From Pontimonas sp. (lineage in GTDB: Bacteria > Actinomycetota > Actinomycetes > Actinomycetales > Microbacteriaceae), in NCBI GenBank assembly GCA_018402295.1, contig JAGYJI010000006.1, positions 124,001 through 188,000 on the forward strand: 64,000 nt of DNA. The letters are read 5' to 3'. The notes beneath the pieces are model-generated. The model searched no databases. It was not told the DNA's origin and saw nothing but the letters and a program-made list of their open reading frames with translations. Shown here piece after piece: positions 29,765 to 38,796 of the stretch (the stretch's first letter is position 1; each line of letters begins with the position of its first letter). The position numbers and the translations under genes are program-made.

Positions 29765-30589
29765 CTAGACCAGCACGCCGAGCACTGTGAGCGCCACCAG
29801 GCCCAGACCCACCAGGCCCAACCCTTGGCGTTGCCGTCTCGGTTCCTCACCCCGAGTTCTCACCATGATGTTGGCCACAATGGCCCCTGTAATGAGACCG
29901 CCAATGTGGGCCTGCCAGGAGATACCGGGGACGATAAAGCCCATGACGAGGTTCAGGCCCAGGACAATCAAGAGTTGGGTGTTAGCTCCCCCAAAAGACC
30001 TCTGAATCACAAACAGGGCACCAAAAAGACCAAAAATTGCGCCTGACGCGCCCACCACGGCGGAGGTGGGGGAGAGTAGCGAGACGAGAACCGACCCGCC
30101 GAAGCCCGAGAACAGAAACAGAGTGACAAATCGACCCGGCCCAATCAGTCGCTCGACCAGGGTTCCCAGAATAAACAGCGAATACCCGTTGAAAAGAATA
30201 TGGAAAACCGACGATTGAGAGTGCACGAACATCGTCGTCACCATTCGCCAGGGTTCAATAGCCGTCAGCGGAGGCCAATACAAAAGTAACTGGGTGAGCA
30301 AGCCGCCGGAGAGTAGTTGCCCGGCATAGACCGCGACAATAATTCCCAGCAACACATAGGTGGCGCTCGGTCTGGTGCCCACAGCAACAGAGCGGGTGGA
30401 CCCTCGACGGAATAGTCCGCCGAGGCTCCCCGATTTCTTCACCCCGGCGCAGTCAGGGCAGTGGAAACCCACCGCAGCCTGTACTTGGCACTCCGGGCAG
30501 ATCGTGTTCCCGCACCGCTGACACAGCACAAAGCTCTCTGTCTTGGGGTGGCGATAACAAAAGTCATCGCGATTGCGGGATCCCGCCAT
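29765..30589 (-). CDS. Rhomboid family intramembrane serine protease with N-terminal zinc-binding domain
   Basis: 274 residues. The first ~50 carry Cys11, His14, Cys23, Cys26, Cys31, Cys34, Cys44 and Cys47 in a B-box-like zinc pattern, followed by six or seven helices. The catalytic dyad is Ser182 in GASGAIFG and His228 in WQAHIGG; HILFNGYSLFILG carries the conserved His/Asn of the second helix region. The ATG overlaps the cyclophilin stop by one base (TAATG), suggesting one leftward transcript. Substrates unknown. Confidence 0.92.
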   Translation of the reverse strand: MAGSRNRDDFCYRHPKTESFVLCQRCGNTICPECQVQAAVGFHCPDCAGVKKSGSLGGLFRRGSTRSVAVGTRPSATYVLLGIIVAVYAGQLLSGGLLTQLLLYWPPLTAIEPWRMVTTMFVHSQSSVFHILFNGYSLFILGTLVERLIGPGRFVTLFLFSGFGGSVLVSLLSPTSAVVGASGAIFGLFGALFVIQRSFGGANTQLLIVLGLNLVMGFIVPGISWQAHIGGLITGAIVANIMVRTRGEEPRRQRQGLGLVGLGLVALTVLGVLV

Positions 30590-31131
30590 TAGGAGACGGG
30601 AACAACCGTCACGCTGGTGAGAACGACATCCTCGTGGGGACGATCGTTCCCGTCAGAGGGGACAGCCTCAATAGCGTCGACAACCTTTCTGGAATCGTCA
30701 TCCAGAACCGCACCAAAGATGGTGTGGTTGCCCTGCAACCAGGTTGTGGCAGCAGTGGTGATGAAGAACTGGCTGCCATTGGTTCCCTGCCCACCGCGCT
30801 TACCCGCGTTGGCCATTGCCAGCACGTAGGGCTCGGTGAAGTTCAACTCCGGGTGAATCTCGTCATCGAACTGGTATCCGGGGCCACCCATACCGGTCCC
30901 GGCGGGGTCACCACCCTGAATCATGAAGCTGGGGATGATGCGGTGGAAAATGACGTTCGTGTAGAGGGGGCCTTCACCGGCTGCGCCGGTGGTGGGGTGG
31001 GTCCACTCTCGTTCTCCTGTGGCAAGTCCCACGAAGTTATCCACGGTCTTGGGCGCGTGATTGCCGTAAAGGCCCACCACAATGTCCCCGTGATTAGTGT
31101 GCAAAGTCGCTGTGTGTGTATGTAGAGTCAT
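30589..31131 (-). CDS. ppiA: Peptidyl-prolyl cis-trans isomerase, cyclophilin type
   Basis: Catalyses proline isomerisation during protein folding. 180 residues, starting MTLHTHTATLHTNHGDI. The family core reads FHRIIPSFMIQGGDPAGTGMGG with the catalytic Arg, then GKRGGQGTNGSQFFITTAA and the Trp of TWLQGNHTIFG. No signal peptide, so cytoplasmic. A second ATG three codons upstream (31140) is possible; the frame extending to 31380 lacks homology. Next gene leftwards is the rhomboid protease. Confidence 0.95.
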   Translation of the reverse strand: MTLHTHTATLHTNHGDIVVGLYGNHAPKTVDNFVGLATGEREWTHPTTGAAGEGPLYTNVIFHRIIPSFMIQGGDPAGTGMGGPGYQFDDEIHPELNFTEPYVLAMANAGKRGGQGTNGSQFFITTAATTWLQGNHTIFGAVLDDDSRKVVDAIEAVPSDGNDRPHEDVVLTSVTVVPVS

Positions 31132-31243
31132 GGTTTCCATTCTGTCAGGGACCACTGAAGGTTGCCTCCAGAGATAAGCCCAGGAAGTTCCTAAGAATTT
31201 CTGGGAGACTGAAGACCCGCTGAGACGAAAGGACGTGGGACCT

Positions 31244-31600
31244 ATGGACCGCAAGACCCAACGCGAGCTGGCTCGCTTGTCCCAAGAAGCCAAAAGGCTG
31301 TGGGACGAACAGCGCGACGTCCTGTCCCACGCTAAGAGCGTCGCCCGCGACGCTTCTGCGAGCGCTAGCGGGATCGCCAAGCGGGATCTGATTCCCCGGG
31401 CTCACGAGACCTACCGCGACACCATCGAACCAGCCTTGGCTCGGATTCCCTGGCGGCAGGTTGCCGCCCCCAAAAAGTCTTCCAACCCCGTCGTGTATGT
31501 GCTGATGGCAATTGGAGCCATTGCGGTGGCGCTCATCGGCTATGCCGCCTGGCAAACTCTGCGCGCGGATGACGACCTGTGGGTCGAGGACGAGGACTAG
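31244..31600 (+). CDS. Hypothetical single-helix membrane protein
   Basis: A 118-residue protein. Residues 1-75 are charged and helical (TQRELARLSQEAKRLWDEQ), probably a coiled coil; residues ~85-106 (VVYVLMAIGAIAVALIGYAAW) form one membrane helix; the tail is acidic (DDDLWVEDED). The ATG at 31244 was chosen over the GTG at 31235; AAAGGA lies about 9 nt before the latter. Similar small proteins occur beside ppiA in related actinobacteria. Function unknown. Confidence 0.7.
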   Translation: MDRKTQRELARLSQEAKRLWDEQRDVLSHAKSVARDASASASGIAKRDLIPRAHETYRDTIEPALARIPWRQVAAPKKSSNPVVYVLMAIGAIAVALIGYAAWQTLRADDDLWVEDED

Positions 31601-31603
31601 TCC

Positions 31604-32365
31604 CTACATTCCCTTGGGCTTGAGATAGCGCTGGGCCACAGCGCTCAGGAAATCAAATACCAAGGCCAGGATCGCCACCAGGACTGCGCCAATCAAAATG
31701 GCGGGGTTTCGATCGAGCTTCAGTCCCGAGTTAATGGTTTCGCCTAGCCCACCTCCTCCGATGAGGAATGCCAGCGCCGCCATCCCGATATTGATGACGA
31801 TGGCGGTACGAATACCGGCGATGATCACGGGGACTGCAAGTGGAAGCTCAATCTGGAACAGGACCTGTCGCTTCGTGTAGCCCATGCCTCGGCCGGCCTC
31901 AATGACGGCGTGATCCACCTGCTCCAACCCCACAATCGTGTTACGCAGCACCGGCAATAGCGAGAACGTGGCCAGCGCAATAATCACGGTGCCAATTCCC
32001 GCTCCAAACCAGGAAAAGAACAGCACAATCAGTCCATAGGCCGGCAACGCTTGGGCAAGACCCAGAGTGTCCACCAAGAAACCCTTGAGGCGTGGCAAAC
32101 CTTTCCGTGTCACAGCAATACCGATGGGTATGGCAATCAGGATGACCAAGGCCGAGGAGGAGAAACCGAGCACCAGGGTCTGCACCATCTGGTTCTGAAT
32201 CTTCTCTGGAGCCAGGATCGCCAGGGTGGTGTCATCGATGTCGGAGTACAGCCAGACGGCCCCACCGATAACCGCCAGAATTACCGCAAAGACGGGCGCC
32301 ACAATGAGGTCTAGCCGCTCAGCCAGAGTCGAACGCTCAGCCCGCGGGGGGCTCACCATGGTCAT
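31604..32365 (-). CDS. Osmoprotectant ABC transporter permease (second)
   Basis: A 253-residue BPD-type permease with an N-terminal helix plus five core helices. It carries the EAA-type loop (EAGRGMGYTKRQVLFQIELPLAVPVIIAG) that contacts the ATPase. Last of four leftward genes; it overlaps the ATPase gene by 4 nt. With the other permease it forms the heterodimeric channel of an OpuB/OpuC/ProU-like importer for glycine betaine, choline or similar. Intact. Confidence 0.9.
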   Translation of the reverse strand: MTMVSPPRAERSTLAERLDLIVAPVFAVILAVIGGAVWLYSDIDDTTLAILAPEKIQNQMVQTLVLGFSSSALVILIAIPIGIAVTRKGLPRLKGFLVDTLGLAQALPAYGLIVLFFSWFGAGIGTVIIALATFSLLPVLRNTIVGLEQVDHAVIEAGRGMGYTKRQVLFQIELPLAVPVIIAGIRTAIVINIGMAALAFLIGGGGLGETINSGLKLDRNPAILIGAVLVAILALVFDFLSAVAQRYLKPKGM

Positions 32366-33498
32366 GACGAGGGTGTCCCTCCCCCATCACTAATGATGAG
32401 CGAAGCCAAGCTTTCGATGCTGCAACAGCCGAGGTACTTACCGCTGCGATCCACCACCACAGCCATACCCACCGAAGACTGCAGCATGACGCCCAAGGCG
32501 TCCTGCAGAGTGTCCTCGGGCTGCAAATCAATCGTGATGGGTTTACCACTCTTCTCGATGGGCTGAGTGGTGCGATTGAGCGACGCCTCACTAATCCACC
32601 GCAACGGTTTGTGGTCCTTATCCAAGAGAACTGCTGTCTTCTCTGGAGACGCCTCCAGCACGCGCAAGGCTTCGTCCCTCATGACCGGCATCTCGAGGGC
32701 TGGAATGTCGTGAAGCTCGATGTCTCGGACCTTCTTCAGAGTCAAACCCTTCAAGATTGCCCCTGATCCCAGGAAGTTTTCGACAAACTCGTCAGCCGGA
32801 TCAGACAAAATCACCTCGGGGGTGTCAATCTGGGCAATCTCGGAACCCTCACGGAGGATCGCGATTCGGTTGCCCATCTTGATGGCCTCATCGATGTCGT
32901 GGGTGACGAACACGATGGTCTTCTTCAGGTCCTGCTGAAGTCGCAAGAATTCGTTTTGTAGCCGGTCTCGGGTGATCGGGTCGATGGCGCCAAAGGGCTC
33001 ATCCATCAACAGAACATCGGGGTCCGCAGCTAACGCTCGAGCAACTCCGACTCGCTGTGCCTGGCCTCCGGAGAGCTCTTTGGGGTAGCGGTCTCGATAG
33101 ACAGCGGGGTCCATCGAGACAAGATCCAGCATCTCGTCCACGCGAGCGGTAATCGTGGCCTTGTCCCAGCCCAGTAGCTTCGGAACGGTCGCAATATTTT
33201 CTGCAATTGTGCGGTGGGGGAAGAGGCCGACCTGCTGAATCACGTAGCCAATCTTTCGGCGTAGTTGGCTTGAGTCGATGTCGGTAACATCCTCACCCTT
33301 GAGGAAGATTCGTCCACTGGTGGGCTCAATCAAGCGGTTGATCAGCCTCAGTGTGGTGCTCTTGCCACATCCCGAGGGTCCTACCAGGACGAGGACCTCG
33401 CCCTCGTAGACATCCAGGGTGAGGTTTCCCACGGCTGGCGCCTCAGTGCCCGGATAGGACTTGGTGACGTTCTCAAGACGAATAAGCGGCTCGCTCAT
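32362..33498 (-). CDS. Osmoprotectant ABC transporter ATP-binding protein with CBS domains
   Basis: 378 residues. Walker A GPSGCGKST, signature LSGGQAQRVGVARAL, Walker B VLLMDEPFGAID and switch VTHDIDEA. The C-terminal ~130 residues form tandem CBS domains (MPVMRDEALRVLE..., VGMAVVVDRSGKYLG), which in OpuA-type transporters sense ionic strength or cyclic-di-AMP. Overlaps both flanking permeases by 4 nt. Intact. Confidence 0.93.
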   Translation of the reverse strand: MSEPLIRLENVTKSYPGTEAPAVGNLTLDVYEGEVLVLVGPSGCGKSTTLRLINRLIEPTSGRIFLKGEDVTDIDSSQLRRKIGYVIQQVGLFPHRTIAENIATVPKLLGWDKATITARVDEMLDLVSMDPAVYRDRYPKELSGGQAQRVGVARALAADPDVLLMDEPFGAIDPITRDRLQNEFLRLQQDLKKTIVFVTHDIDEAIKMGNRIAILREGSEIAQIDTPEVILSDPADEFVENFLGSGAILKGLTLKKVRDIELHDIPALEMPVMRDEALRVLEASPEKTAVLLDKDHKPLRWISEASLNRTTQPIEKSGKPITIDLQPEDTLQDALGVMLQSSVGMAVVVDRSGKYLGCCSIESLASLIISDGGGTPSS

Positions 33499-34151
33499 CG
33501 GATTCCCTTCGATATGGTGGCGCGTTTCAGCACCTGCAAAATGAGGTCAATAACAAGAGCGAGAAGCAGACAGAGAATCGTTCCTGTCCAAATGGACTCG
33601 AGTGAGTTCGGCAACGGGAGCCTCGCAAGTCCGCTCTTAATGAAGTCGCCCAGCCCGCCTCCAGCGACCAAGGTCGCGATGGCCGCAATGCCCACAATCA
33701 ACATCGACGAGACCCGAATTCCCGCGAGAATTACCGGCCAGGCCAGGGGCAGCTGGACGGTCGCGAGAACCTGACGGGAGGTGAGGCCCATCCCCTTCGC
33801 TGACTCCAAGACACTCTGATCAATGCCATCCAACCCGGTAATGGTGTTGCGGAGGATGGGGAGCAGCGAATACAGAAAAAGAGCGATGAAGGACGGGGCA
33901 AAGCCCAACCCCACCAGGGGAATAAAGATGGTGAAGAGCGCGAGGGACGGAAGAGTGAGAAACACCGAGGTGATGGCGAGGGAGAGCTCCCTCGCCAAGA
34001 CATTCCTGCGTGTGGCAATACCGAGGCCCACAGAGAAGACGCTGGCCAGTCCGAGCACGGTCACCACATACACGGTGTGCTCGGCGAGGGCGACCTGAAT
34101 CTTGTCGCCTCGCGTGGACATAAATGTCCACCAGCTCTCAAAAAATTCCAT
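33495..34151 (-). CDS. Osmoprotectant ABC transporter permease (first)
   Basis: A 218-residue permease with about five or six helices and the loop ESAKGMGLTSRQVLATVQLPLAWPVI. The start ATG lies after a strong hairpin (34174-34202) separating it from the binding-protein gene. Intact. Confidence 0.9.
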   Translation of the reverse strand: MEFFESWWTFMSTRGDKIQVALAEHTVYVVTVLGLASVFSVGLGIATRRNVLARELSLAITSVFLTLPSLALFTIFIPLVGLGFAPSFIALFLYSLLPILRNTITGLDGIDQSVLESAKGMGLTSRQVLATVQLPLAWPVILAGIRVSSMLIVGIAAIATLVAGGGLGDFIKSGLARLPLPNSLESIWTGTILCLLLALVIDLILQVLKRATISKGIR

Positions 34152-34173
34152 CTCTATTCCTCGCTATCCGACG

Positions 34174-34202
34174 AATGACCGGGGGCTAAGCCCCCGGTCA
34201 TT
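34174..34202 (-). terminator. Intercistronic stem-loop in the osmoprotectant operon
   Basis: A perfect 13-bp inverted repeat: AATGACCGGGGGC (34174-34186), loop TAA, GCCCCCGGTCATT (34190-34202). It lies between the corrected end of the binding-protein gene (34213) and the first permease, and lacks a T run. Such structures partly terminate or stabilise mRNA so the binding protein is made in excess of the membrane components. Confidence 0.7.
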
Positions 34203-34212
34203 ACGCATCGAT

Positions 34213-35179
34213 TTAGCCGGAGATGAAGGCCTTCTTCGACGAGGTATGCCCTCGCGACGTCAGCTGGATCCTGTCCCTCTGCGGAGACAAGAGCGTTCAG
34301 TCCTGCCATGCGCTCCTCATCGAGGGGAGCAAGGATGTCGTTGATGATTCCATCAAACGCCTCAGGAGCTTCGTTGTACTTCTCTTCACGGATCGTTCCC
34401 GACACGTTGTACAGAATGTTGACGCCTGGATCTTCCACAAGAGTCAGGTTCAAAGCCGGAATACGTCCATCAGTGGTGAACACCTCACCAAAGTCGCAGT
34501 TGTTCGCTGCGGTCTCGGTGTAGATGATTCCGGTATCCAGAATGAGCTGCTGGCTTACGGGCAACTTAATTCCGGTGGCATTCTCCGTGAGGATCAAGCC
34601 ATCGGGCCTGGAGGGAAATTCGGACTCCATGCAGACAGTAGCGTCCGGGTTGTCCCGGACATACTCCATCATGGTCTGGAGCGAGAACGCGCCTCCGTTT
34701 GCCTCGGTGAGCTCAGGAGAAGAGGTGAAACCGTAGGTGTTGTTGAACGGGGATTGACCCACCCACATGATTCCGTTTCGCTCGAGATCCAGATCCCTGA
34801 CGCTTTGCGTCAGTTCATCCGGGTCAAAGCTAGGGTCTTCCTGACTCAGGTGAACGGTCCATCCGGTTCCGTTGTACTCCATGTAAATGTCGATGTCTCC
34901 GGACTCAAGTGCTGCACGAGCGATATTGGTACCACCCAGGTCAACCTTGTTGTCGACGGTTGCACCAGCCTCTTCAAAGGCGATGACCATCATTTCTCCG
35001 AGGATCAACTGTTCGTCGAAGTCTTTCGACCCAACGCTGACGTCCACTCCGGAAAGGTCATACCCGCTCAGTGCTCCAGTACCGGCGGATGATTCCCCAC
35101 CGTCTGCGGCACATCCGGCTACTGCGAATAGTGCTGAAGTGCCCACAAGGGCCATCACATTTCTTAGCGATTTCTTCAT
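34213..35179 (-). CDS. Osmoprotectant ABC transporter substrate-binding lipoprotein, one frameshift
   Basis: An OpuAC-type periplasmic-binding protein of about 320 residues. Signal MKKSLRNVMALVGTSALF with a lipobox AVAGC (Cys23), followed by an acidic linker and VGSKDFDEQLILGEMM, the family N-terminus. IYMEYNGTGW and the Trp/Tyr-rich sites would bind quaternary ammonium compounds. Near 34222-34227 one extra base turns the natural end EEGLISG-stop (34213-34215) into a 20-residue tail that runs through the hairpin down to 34154; the short end is preferred. First gene of the transporter operon. Confidence 0.9.
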
Positions 35180-35272
35180 TAGTTTGGCATTCCTCCTCTA
35201 GTTTCGATATTTCCACCGTACGGAGACCCACCATCGATGGCTAACCGAGTTGTCCATATATCAACAATCACT

Positions 35273-35278
35273 TAGCCT
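35273..35278 (+). promoter_or_regulatory. Likely -10 element (TAGCCT), leaderless
   Basis: TAGCCT ends 6 nt before the ATG at 35285, which has no ribosome site; the same arrangement as at 9029. Confidence 0.4.
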
Positions 35279-35284
35279 GGGTTG

Positions 35285-36121
35285 ATGCCCTCACACACCT
35301 CTGGACTCTCCCGAGACCTCGAAGTTCTCGAGCTTCTGGGGACCCGAGGAGCGTGGGAAGACGGAGGCTACGGAGTCCAGCAAATCGCCCATCTGCTCAG
35401 GCGGGACAAGGGCCAGATTTCGCGCGTCTGCCAAACCCTTCTGCACTCCGGATTACTCGACCGGGACAGAACCACCAAGAGATACACGCTCGGTCACCAT
35501 CTCTACGCGCTTGCCATGAGAACTCAAGAGGCGCACTTGGCGCTCTTAGCGCGGCCCACTCTGCTTGATCTCATGGCACAGGCAGAGGAATCCGCCCACC
35601 TGACCGTCCTACGAGGTGGGGCCATCATGACCGTCCACACCGAGTTGGCCCAACACCCTGAGCGAGACGACAGTTTCGACGGTATCTCCATCCCCGCACT
35701 CAAAACAGCGTCGGGGAGAGCAATACTGGCCACTTTCGCCGAAGACGAGCTTGCGGCGTGGTGGGAGGAGCATGGCGAGGCCCGGGAGGTTCCCGAAGCT
35801 CTACAAGCAGAGCGACCACACGAGACCGTTCGCCTTCGCACCCTGCGAGAAAAGCCGGGGACCATCACCTCCCTGGAGCGACTTGCGAAAACGGTCAAAA
35901 CAATACGTCGCCGCGGCTATGCGATTTCAGACGGAGAGCTCACCCCCACGATTGTGGATGCGGCTGCTCCACTGAGGAACGCCTTTGGCGTTGTCGTTGG
36001 CGCTATAGCGGTCGGCGCGCGGAAGAACCGTCTGAAGGATCGATACCAAGCTTTAGGGTCACTTGTTCGCGAGTCAGCGGAAGCCCTGTCGTGGGAGCTC
36101 GGCTGGCGACCGCCGTCCTAG
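35285..36121 (+). CDS. IclR family transcriptional regulator
   Basis: 278 residues. An N-terminal winged helix (LEVLELLGTRGAW... QISRVCQTLLHSGLLDRD, ~8-58) is followed by the effector-binding domain (LARPTLLDLMAQAEESAHLTV onward; GRAILATF typical). The ATG at 35285 follows a TAGCCT motif; a TTG three bases upstream is less likely. Divergent from the osmoprotectant transporter 105 nt away, so it may regulate that operon or the following gene. Ligand unknown. Confidence 0.88.
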   Translation: MPSHTSGLSRDLEVLELLGTRGAWEDGGYGVQQIAHLLRRDKGQISRVCQTLLHSGLLDRDRTTKRYTLGHHLYALAMRTQEAHLALLARPTLLDLMAQAEESAHLTVLRGGAIMTVHTELAQHPERDDSFDGISIPALKTASGRAILATFAEDELAAWWEEHGEAREVPEALQAERPHETVRLRTLREKPGTITSLERLAKTVKTIRRRGYAISDGELTPTIVDAAAPLRNAFGVVVGAIAVGARKNRLKDRYQALGSLVRESAEALSWELGWRPPS

Positions 36122-36131
36122 ACTCGCTCAC

Positions 36132-37130
36132 ATGGGCATCTCACAACGCGCAGTCCTCCTCCCCTTAGTTGGTCTTGTCGCGGGTTGGGCATTCTTTATG
36201 TGTGCTGCCTGGTCAAATCTCTTTGTTCAACCGGAATTGGACCAGCAAGGTATGTGGCTGAACGATGGCCCCCTCATTCGGCCCTCCACCTACCTCTATC
36301 TGGCCGGAATAGCTGCCTTTTCTTTAGCCTCCCTTCGGGGTTTGACCCTCTCCGCGACACAGAAGGCAGCTGAGTCGACCCCCGAGGGCCTGACGTTAGC
36401 GGCCTACCGCTTTGGCAATCTCACCGTCATCATTGCCCTTGCCGGCGGGGCAATCTTTGCTCTCGCAAACTTCTTTGGGGCCTTCGGGGGTTCCAGCGCT
36501 GATGGCTCCCTGATCGAGCGTTTGCTGGGGGTCTATCTTCCGATCGTGTTGGCCACAGCGCTCGTCGTCACCGTCCTGCTCTTCGCCTTCGTTTTCCGAA
36601 AAGATAAAGCCGACGCCACTGTGACCGAAACCTCTGGGCTTGACTCGCGTCAAAAGGCTTTGGGGCTTGGCTACGCGATACCCATCATCGCCGCTGCCAT
36701 CGCTGTGATTTTTGGACTCGTTGTCTATGACGTCACGGGAACCTCGCTGGAGGCGTGGGTGTGGGTCATCATCCAGGTCATCATCGCAGCCGGGATAATC
36801 CTTGGCACCCGATACGCAAGGCTTGCTAAAGCTGAGAAACCTGCCGCCCCGAAGCCCAGAACCGCGTGGGCCAGCGGGGCCTGGAACCTCAACTTCGTTC
36901 TCTCGATTCTTTTTGGGGCCGTGGTGTCCGTCATGGCGTTTGTGTTTGGGGCCGGGTCCTTCGAGGCACTGCGCGACTACAACTACGATTACGCGGGATG
37001 GGAGGTCGAGCCCGTCACCCTGGCCTGGTTGATTGGAGACTTTGCGCCGGCACTGGTGCTGATTCTGCTGGTCACTATCGGCTTGTACTCGACCATTACC
37101 GAACGGCACCGCTCCGAAACCGAAGGCTAG
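36132..37130 (+). CDS. Polytopic membrane protein of unknown function
   Basis: A 332-residue protein with eight predicted helices (near residues 7-31, 55-75, 92-116, 133-157, 178-203, 213-234, 250-279 and 291-316). Pairs of helices are separated by short charged loops (FRKDKADATVTETSGLDSRQ is the longest). Resembles DUF5671-type proteins, but I would not assign it. Ten nt after the IclR gene, so probably in its transcript. The stop shares CTAG with the convergent DMT gene. Intact. Confidence 0.75.
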   Translation: MGISQRAVLLPLVGLVAGWAFFMCAAWSNLFVQPELDQQGMWLNDGPLIRPSTYLYLAGIAAFSLASLRGLTLSATQKAAESTPEGLTLAAYRFGNLTVIIALAGGAIFALANFFGAFGGSSADGSLIERLLGVYLPIVLATALVVTVLLFAFVFRKDKADATVTETSGLDSRQKALGLGYAIPIIAAAIAVIFGLVVYDVTGTSLEAWVWVIIQVIIAAGIILGTRYARLAKAEKPAAPKPRTAWASGAWNLNFVLSILFGAVVSVMAFVFGAGSFEALRDYNYDYAGWEVEPVTLAWLIGDFAPALVLILLVTIGLYSTITERHRSETEG

Positions 37131-38047
37131 AGGGTTTCAGGAATCTCCTGGTCCTTGCGGAGCTTTTTGCGGACAAAAGCTTGCCGTCGCCGGCTTGCCA
37201 AGTAGCTTCCCGCCACCACCAGAGGAAGACCCACAAACACCCCGGTCGTCAGTTGCTCACCCAAGAACACGACACCCAAGACAACCGCCACTGCCAGGTT
37301 CACATAGGTGATGAGGCTGGCGCGCGCCGGACCAATTTCCCGGATGACCGCGAAGAAGATAACGAACGCGAGTGCCGAGCACACCGCTCCCAGGATGATG
37401 ACGGACGCCCACGCCTCAAGGCTGGGTCCGGCAGCGATGTCCTGGGGCAAGCTCACCGCCGCAAACGGAGCATAAATGACGGTCACCATGGTCAGTGATA
37501 CCGCAATCACCCCCAAGGTCGGCACCTCAGAGGGCATCCGGTTGGCAATGATGGGTGCGATCGCGTATCCCACGGCTGCAGCCAGCATCATCAACACGGG
37601 GGTGAGGACTAGGTCTCCAGAGAAGACGTCAATACCCACGAGAGCTAAGACTCCGGCAAACCCTAAAACAAGACCCAGAATTGTCAGGGGATGCCACGCA
37701 GATTTGTCACCCAAAAGACCCACCAAAAACGCCGCAATAAAGGGCACCGTAGTAATCAACAAGCCGGCCAGGCTTGAGCTGATGGTCCGCTCTGCCTCGG
37801 TAATGAGGAACCAAGGCCCGACCATTTCCAACACGGCGAAGGCAAGAACCGCGGGCCAGGCTCTCAACGTCGCCCGAATCATGCCCCGACTTATGGCAAT
37901 GGGCATGAGAATCAACGCGCCCAGCAACACGCGGAGGAAGACAATGCTGGGGGTTTGGAAATCCTCGATCGCGATAGCGATGAAGAAGTAGGGAGTGCCC
38001 CAAATGGTTCCTACCGAGAGGAAAAGAAGCAAAGCTTTACGGGACAC
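37127..38047 (-). CDS. DMT (EamA) family transporter
   Basis: About 306 residues with ten helices in two EamA repeats (IWGTPYFFIAIAIED and later SALAFVIFFAVIREIGPARASL, the second-half signature). Exports or imports small metabolites; specificity unknown. The frame continues upstream to an ATG at 38095, but the GTG at 38047 places the first helix at the usual distance from the start. Convergent with the 8-helix protein, sharing CTAG. Confidence 0.88.
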   Translation of the reverse strand: MSRKALLLFLSVGTIWGTPYFFIAIAIEDFQTPSIVFLRVLLGALILMPIAISRGMIRATLRAWPAVLAFAVLEMVGPWFLITEAERTISSSLAGLLITTVPFIAAFLVGLLGDKSAWHPLTILGLVLGFAGVLALVGIDVFSGDLVLTPVLMMLAAAVGYAIAPIIANRMPSEVPTLGVIAVSLTMVTVIYAPFAAVSLPQDIAAGPSLEAWASVIILGAVCSALAFVIFFAVIREIGPARASLITYVNLAVAVVLGVVFLGEQLTTGVFVGLPLVVAGSYLASRRRQAFVRKKLRKDQEIPETL

Positions 38048-38133
38048 CAGGTCAGCGTAGTAGAGAAACAAGACCCCTTCGTGCCACCCGAACATGTCTT
38101 TCGAGTTCTTGCTTAGCCGCGGTAACCCAGCCC

Positions 38134-38139
38134 TAGACT
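38134..38139 (+). promoter_or_regulatory. Likely -10 element (TAGACT) of the LysE-family gene
   Basis: TAGACT lies 24 nt before the chosen GTG, leaving room for a short leader carrying AGAAAGGG (38151-38158). Confidence 0.45.
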
Positions 38140-38163
38140 GTGCCTGCTAGAGAAAGGGTGCCG

Positions 38164-38796
38164 GTGGTTGATACCAGCGTTCTTCTGCCCTTTATCCTGT
38201 CGTCTTTGGTGATTATCCTGTCACCGGGTGCCGACACGTTCCTTCTCCTCAGGTTTGCCATTCGGGGTGGTCCACAGGCCGGATTCTCTGCGATGTTCGG
38301 CATTCTTGCCGGACTCTCACTCGTCTCACTGCTCCTGATTTCTGGCATGGGGCTCCTGATATCTCAGATTCCCGTGGCACTGGGAATTGTCAACGTGGTG
38401 GGAATTGCCGTTCTGGTGATTCTCGCCGCCATCAGCGTCCGAGCCGGATTGGGTCTCCTCCGCGCCCCTGTGGCGAGCGACCAGATGACGACACTGTCCG
38501 CGAGAGACAAGCCTTTTCGACTGTCCCTCGTGACGAACGTCACTAACCCGAAGGTTCTGATTTTCTATCTCGCCTTTTTCCCACAGTTTCTCGGCGAGGC
38601 CAACAGCGCTGTCCTCCAGCTGACATTGCTCAGTGCTGCGTTCTTAGTGGTAACCATCGTGTGGTTGGTGCCCCTGGTCTATGCCGCAAGCGCTGCCCGC
38701 AACTTCTTCCTCCAACCACGCGTCGCTATCGCTATGGAGTTCACGGTCGCGGGAGTATTTCTCGCGTTAGCAATCCTGCTCGCCCTTACTCTCTAG
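38164..38796 (+). CDS. LysE family translocator
   Basis: A 210-residue exporter of the LysE/RhtB family, exporting amino acids or their analogues. Signature: IILSPGADTFLLLRFAIRGG near residue 18, then NVTNPKVLIFYLAFFPQFL in the fourth-helix region. Six helices. The GTG at 38164 has AGAAAGGG 5-6 nt upstream; the GTGs at 38140 and 38158 are less well placed. Shares CTAG with the convergent NTF2-like gene. Confidence 0.88.
   Translation: MVDTSVLLPFILSSLVIILSPGADTFLLLRFAIRGGPQAGFSAMFGILAGLSLVSLLLISGMGLLISQIPVALGIVNVVGIAVLVILAAISVRAGLGLLRAPVASDQMTTLSARDKPFRLSLVTNVTNPKVLIFYLAFFPQFLGEANSAVLQLTLLSAAFLVVTIVWLVPLVYAASAARNFFLQPRVAIAMEFTVAGVFLALAILLALTL

Noticed and set aside
35180-35284. Possible small gene in the transporter-IclR gap
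   Set aside because: No open frame with a start and ribosome site; region has only divergent promoter signals.
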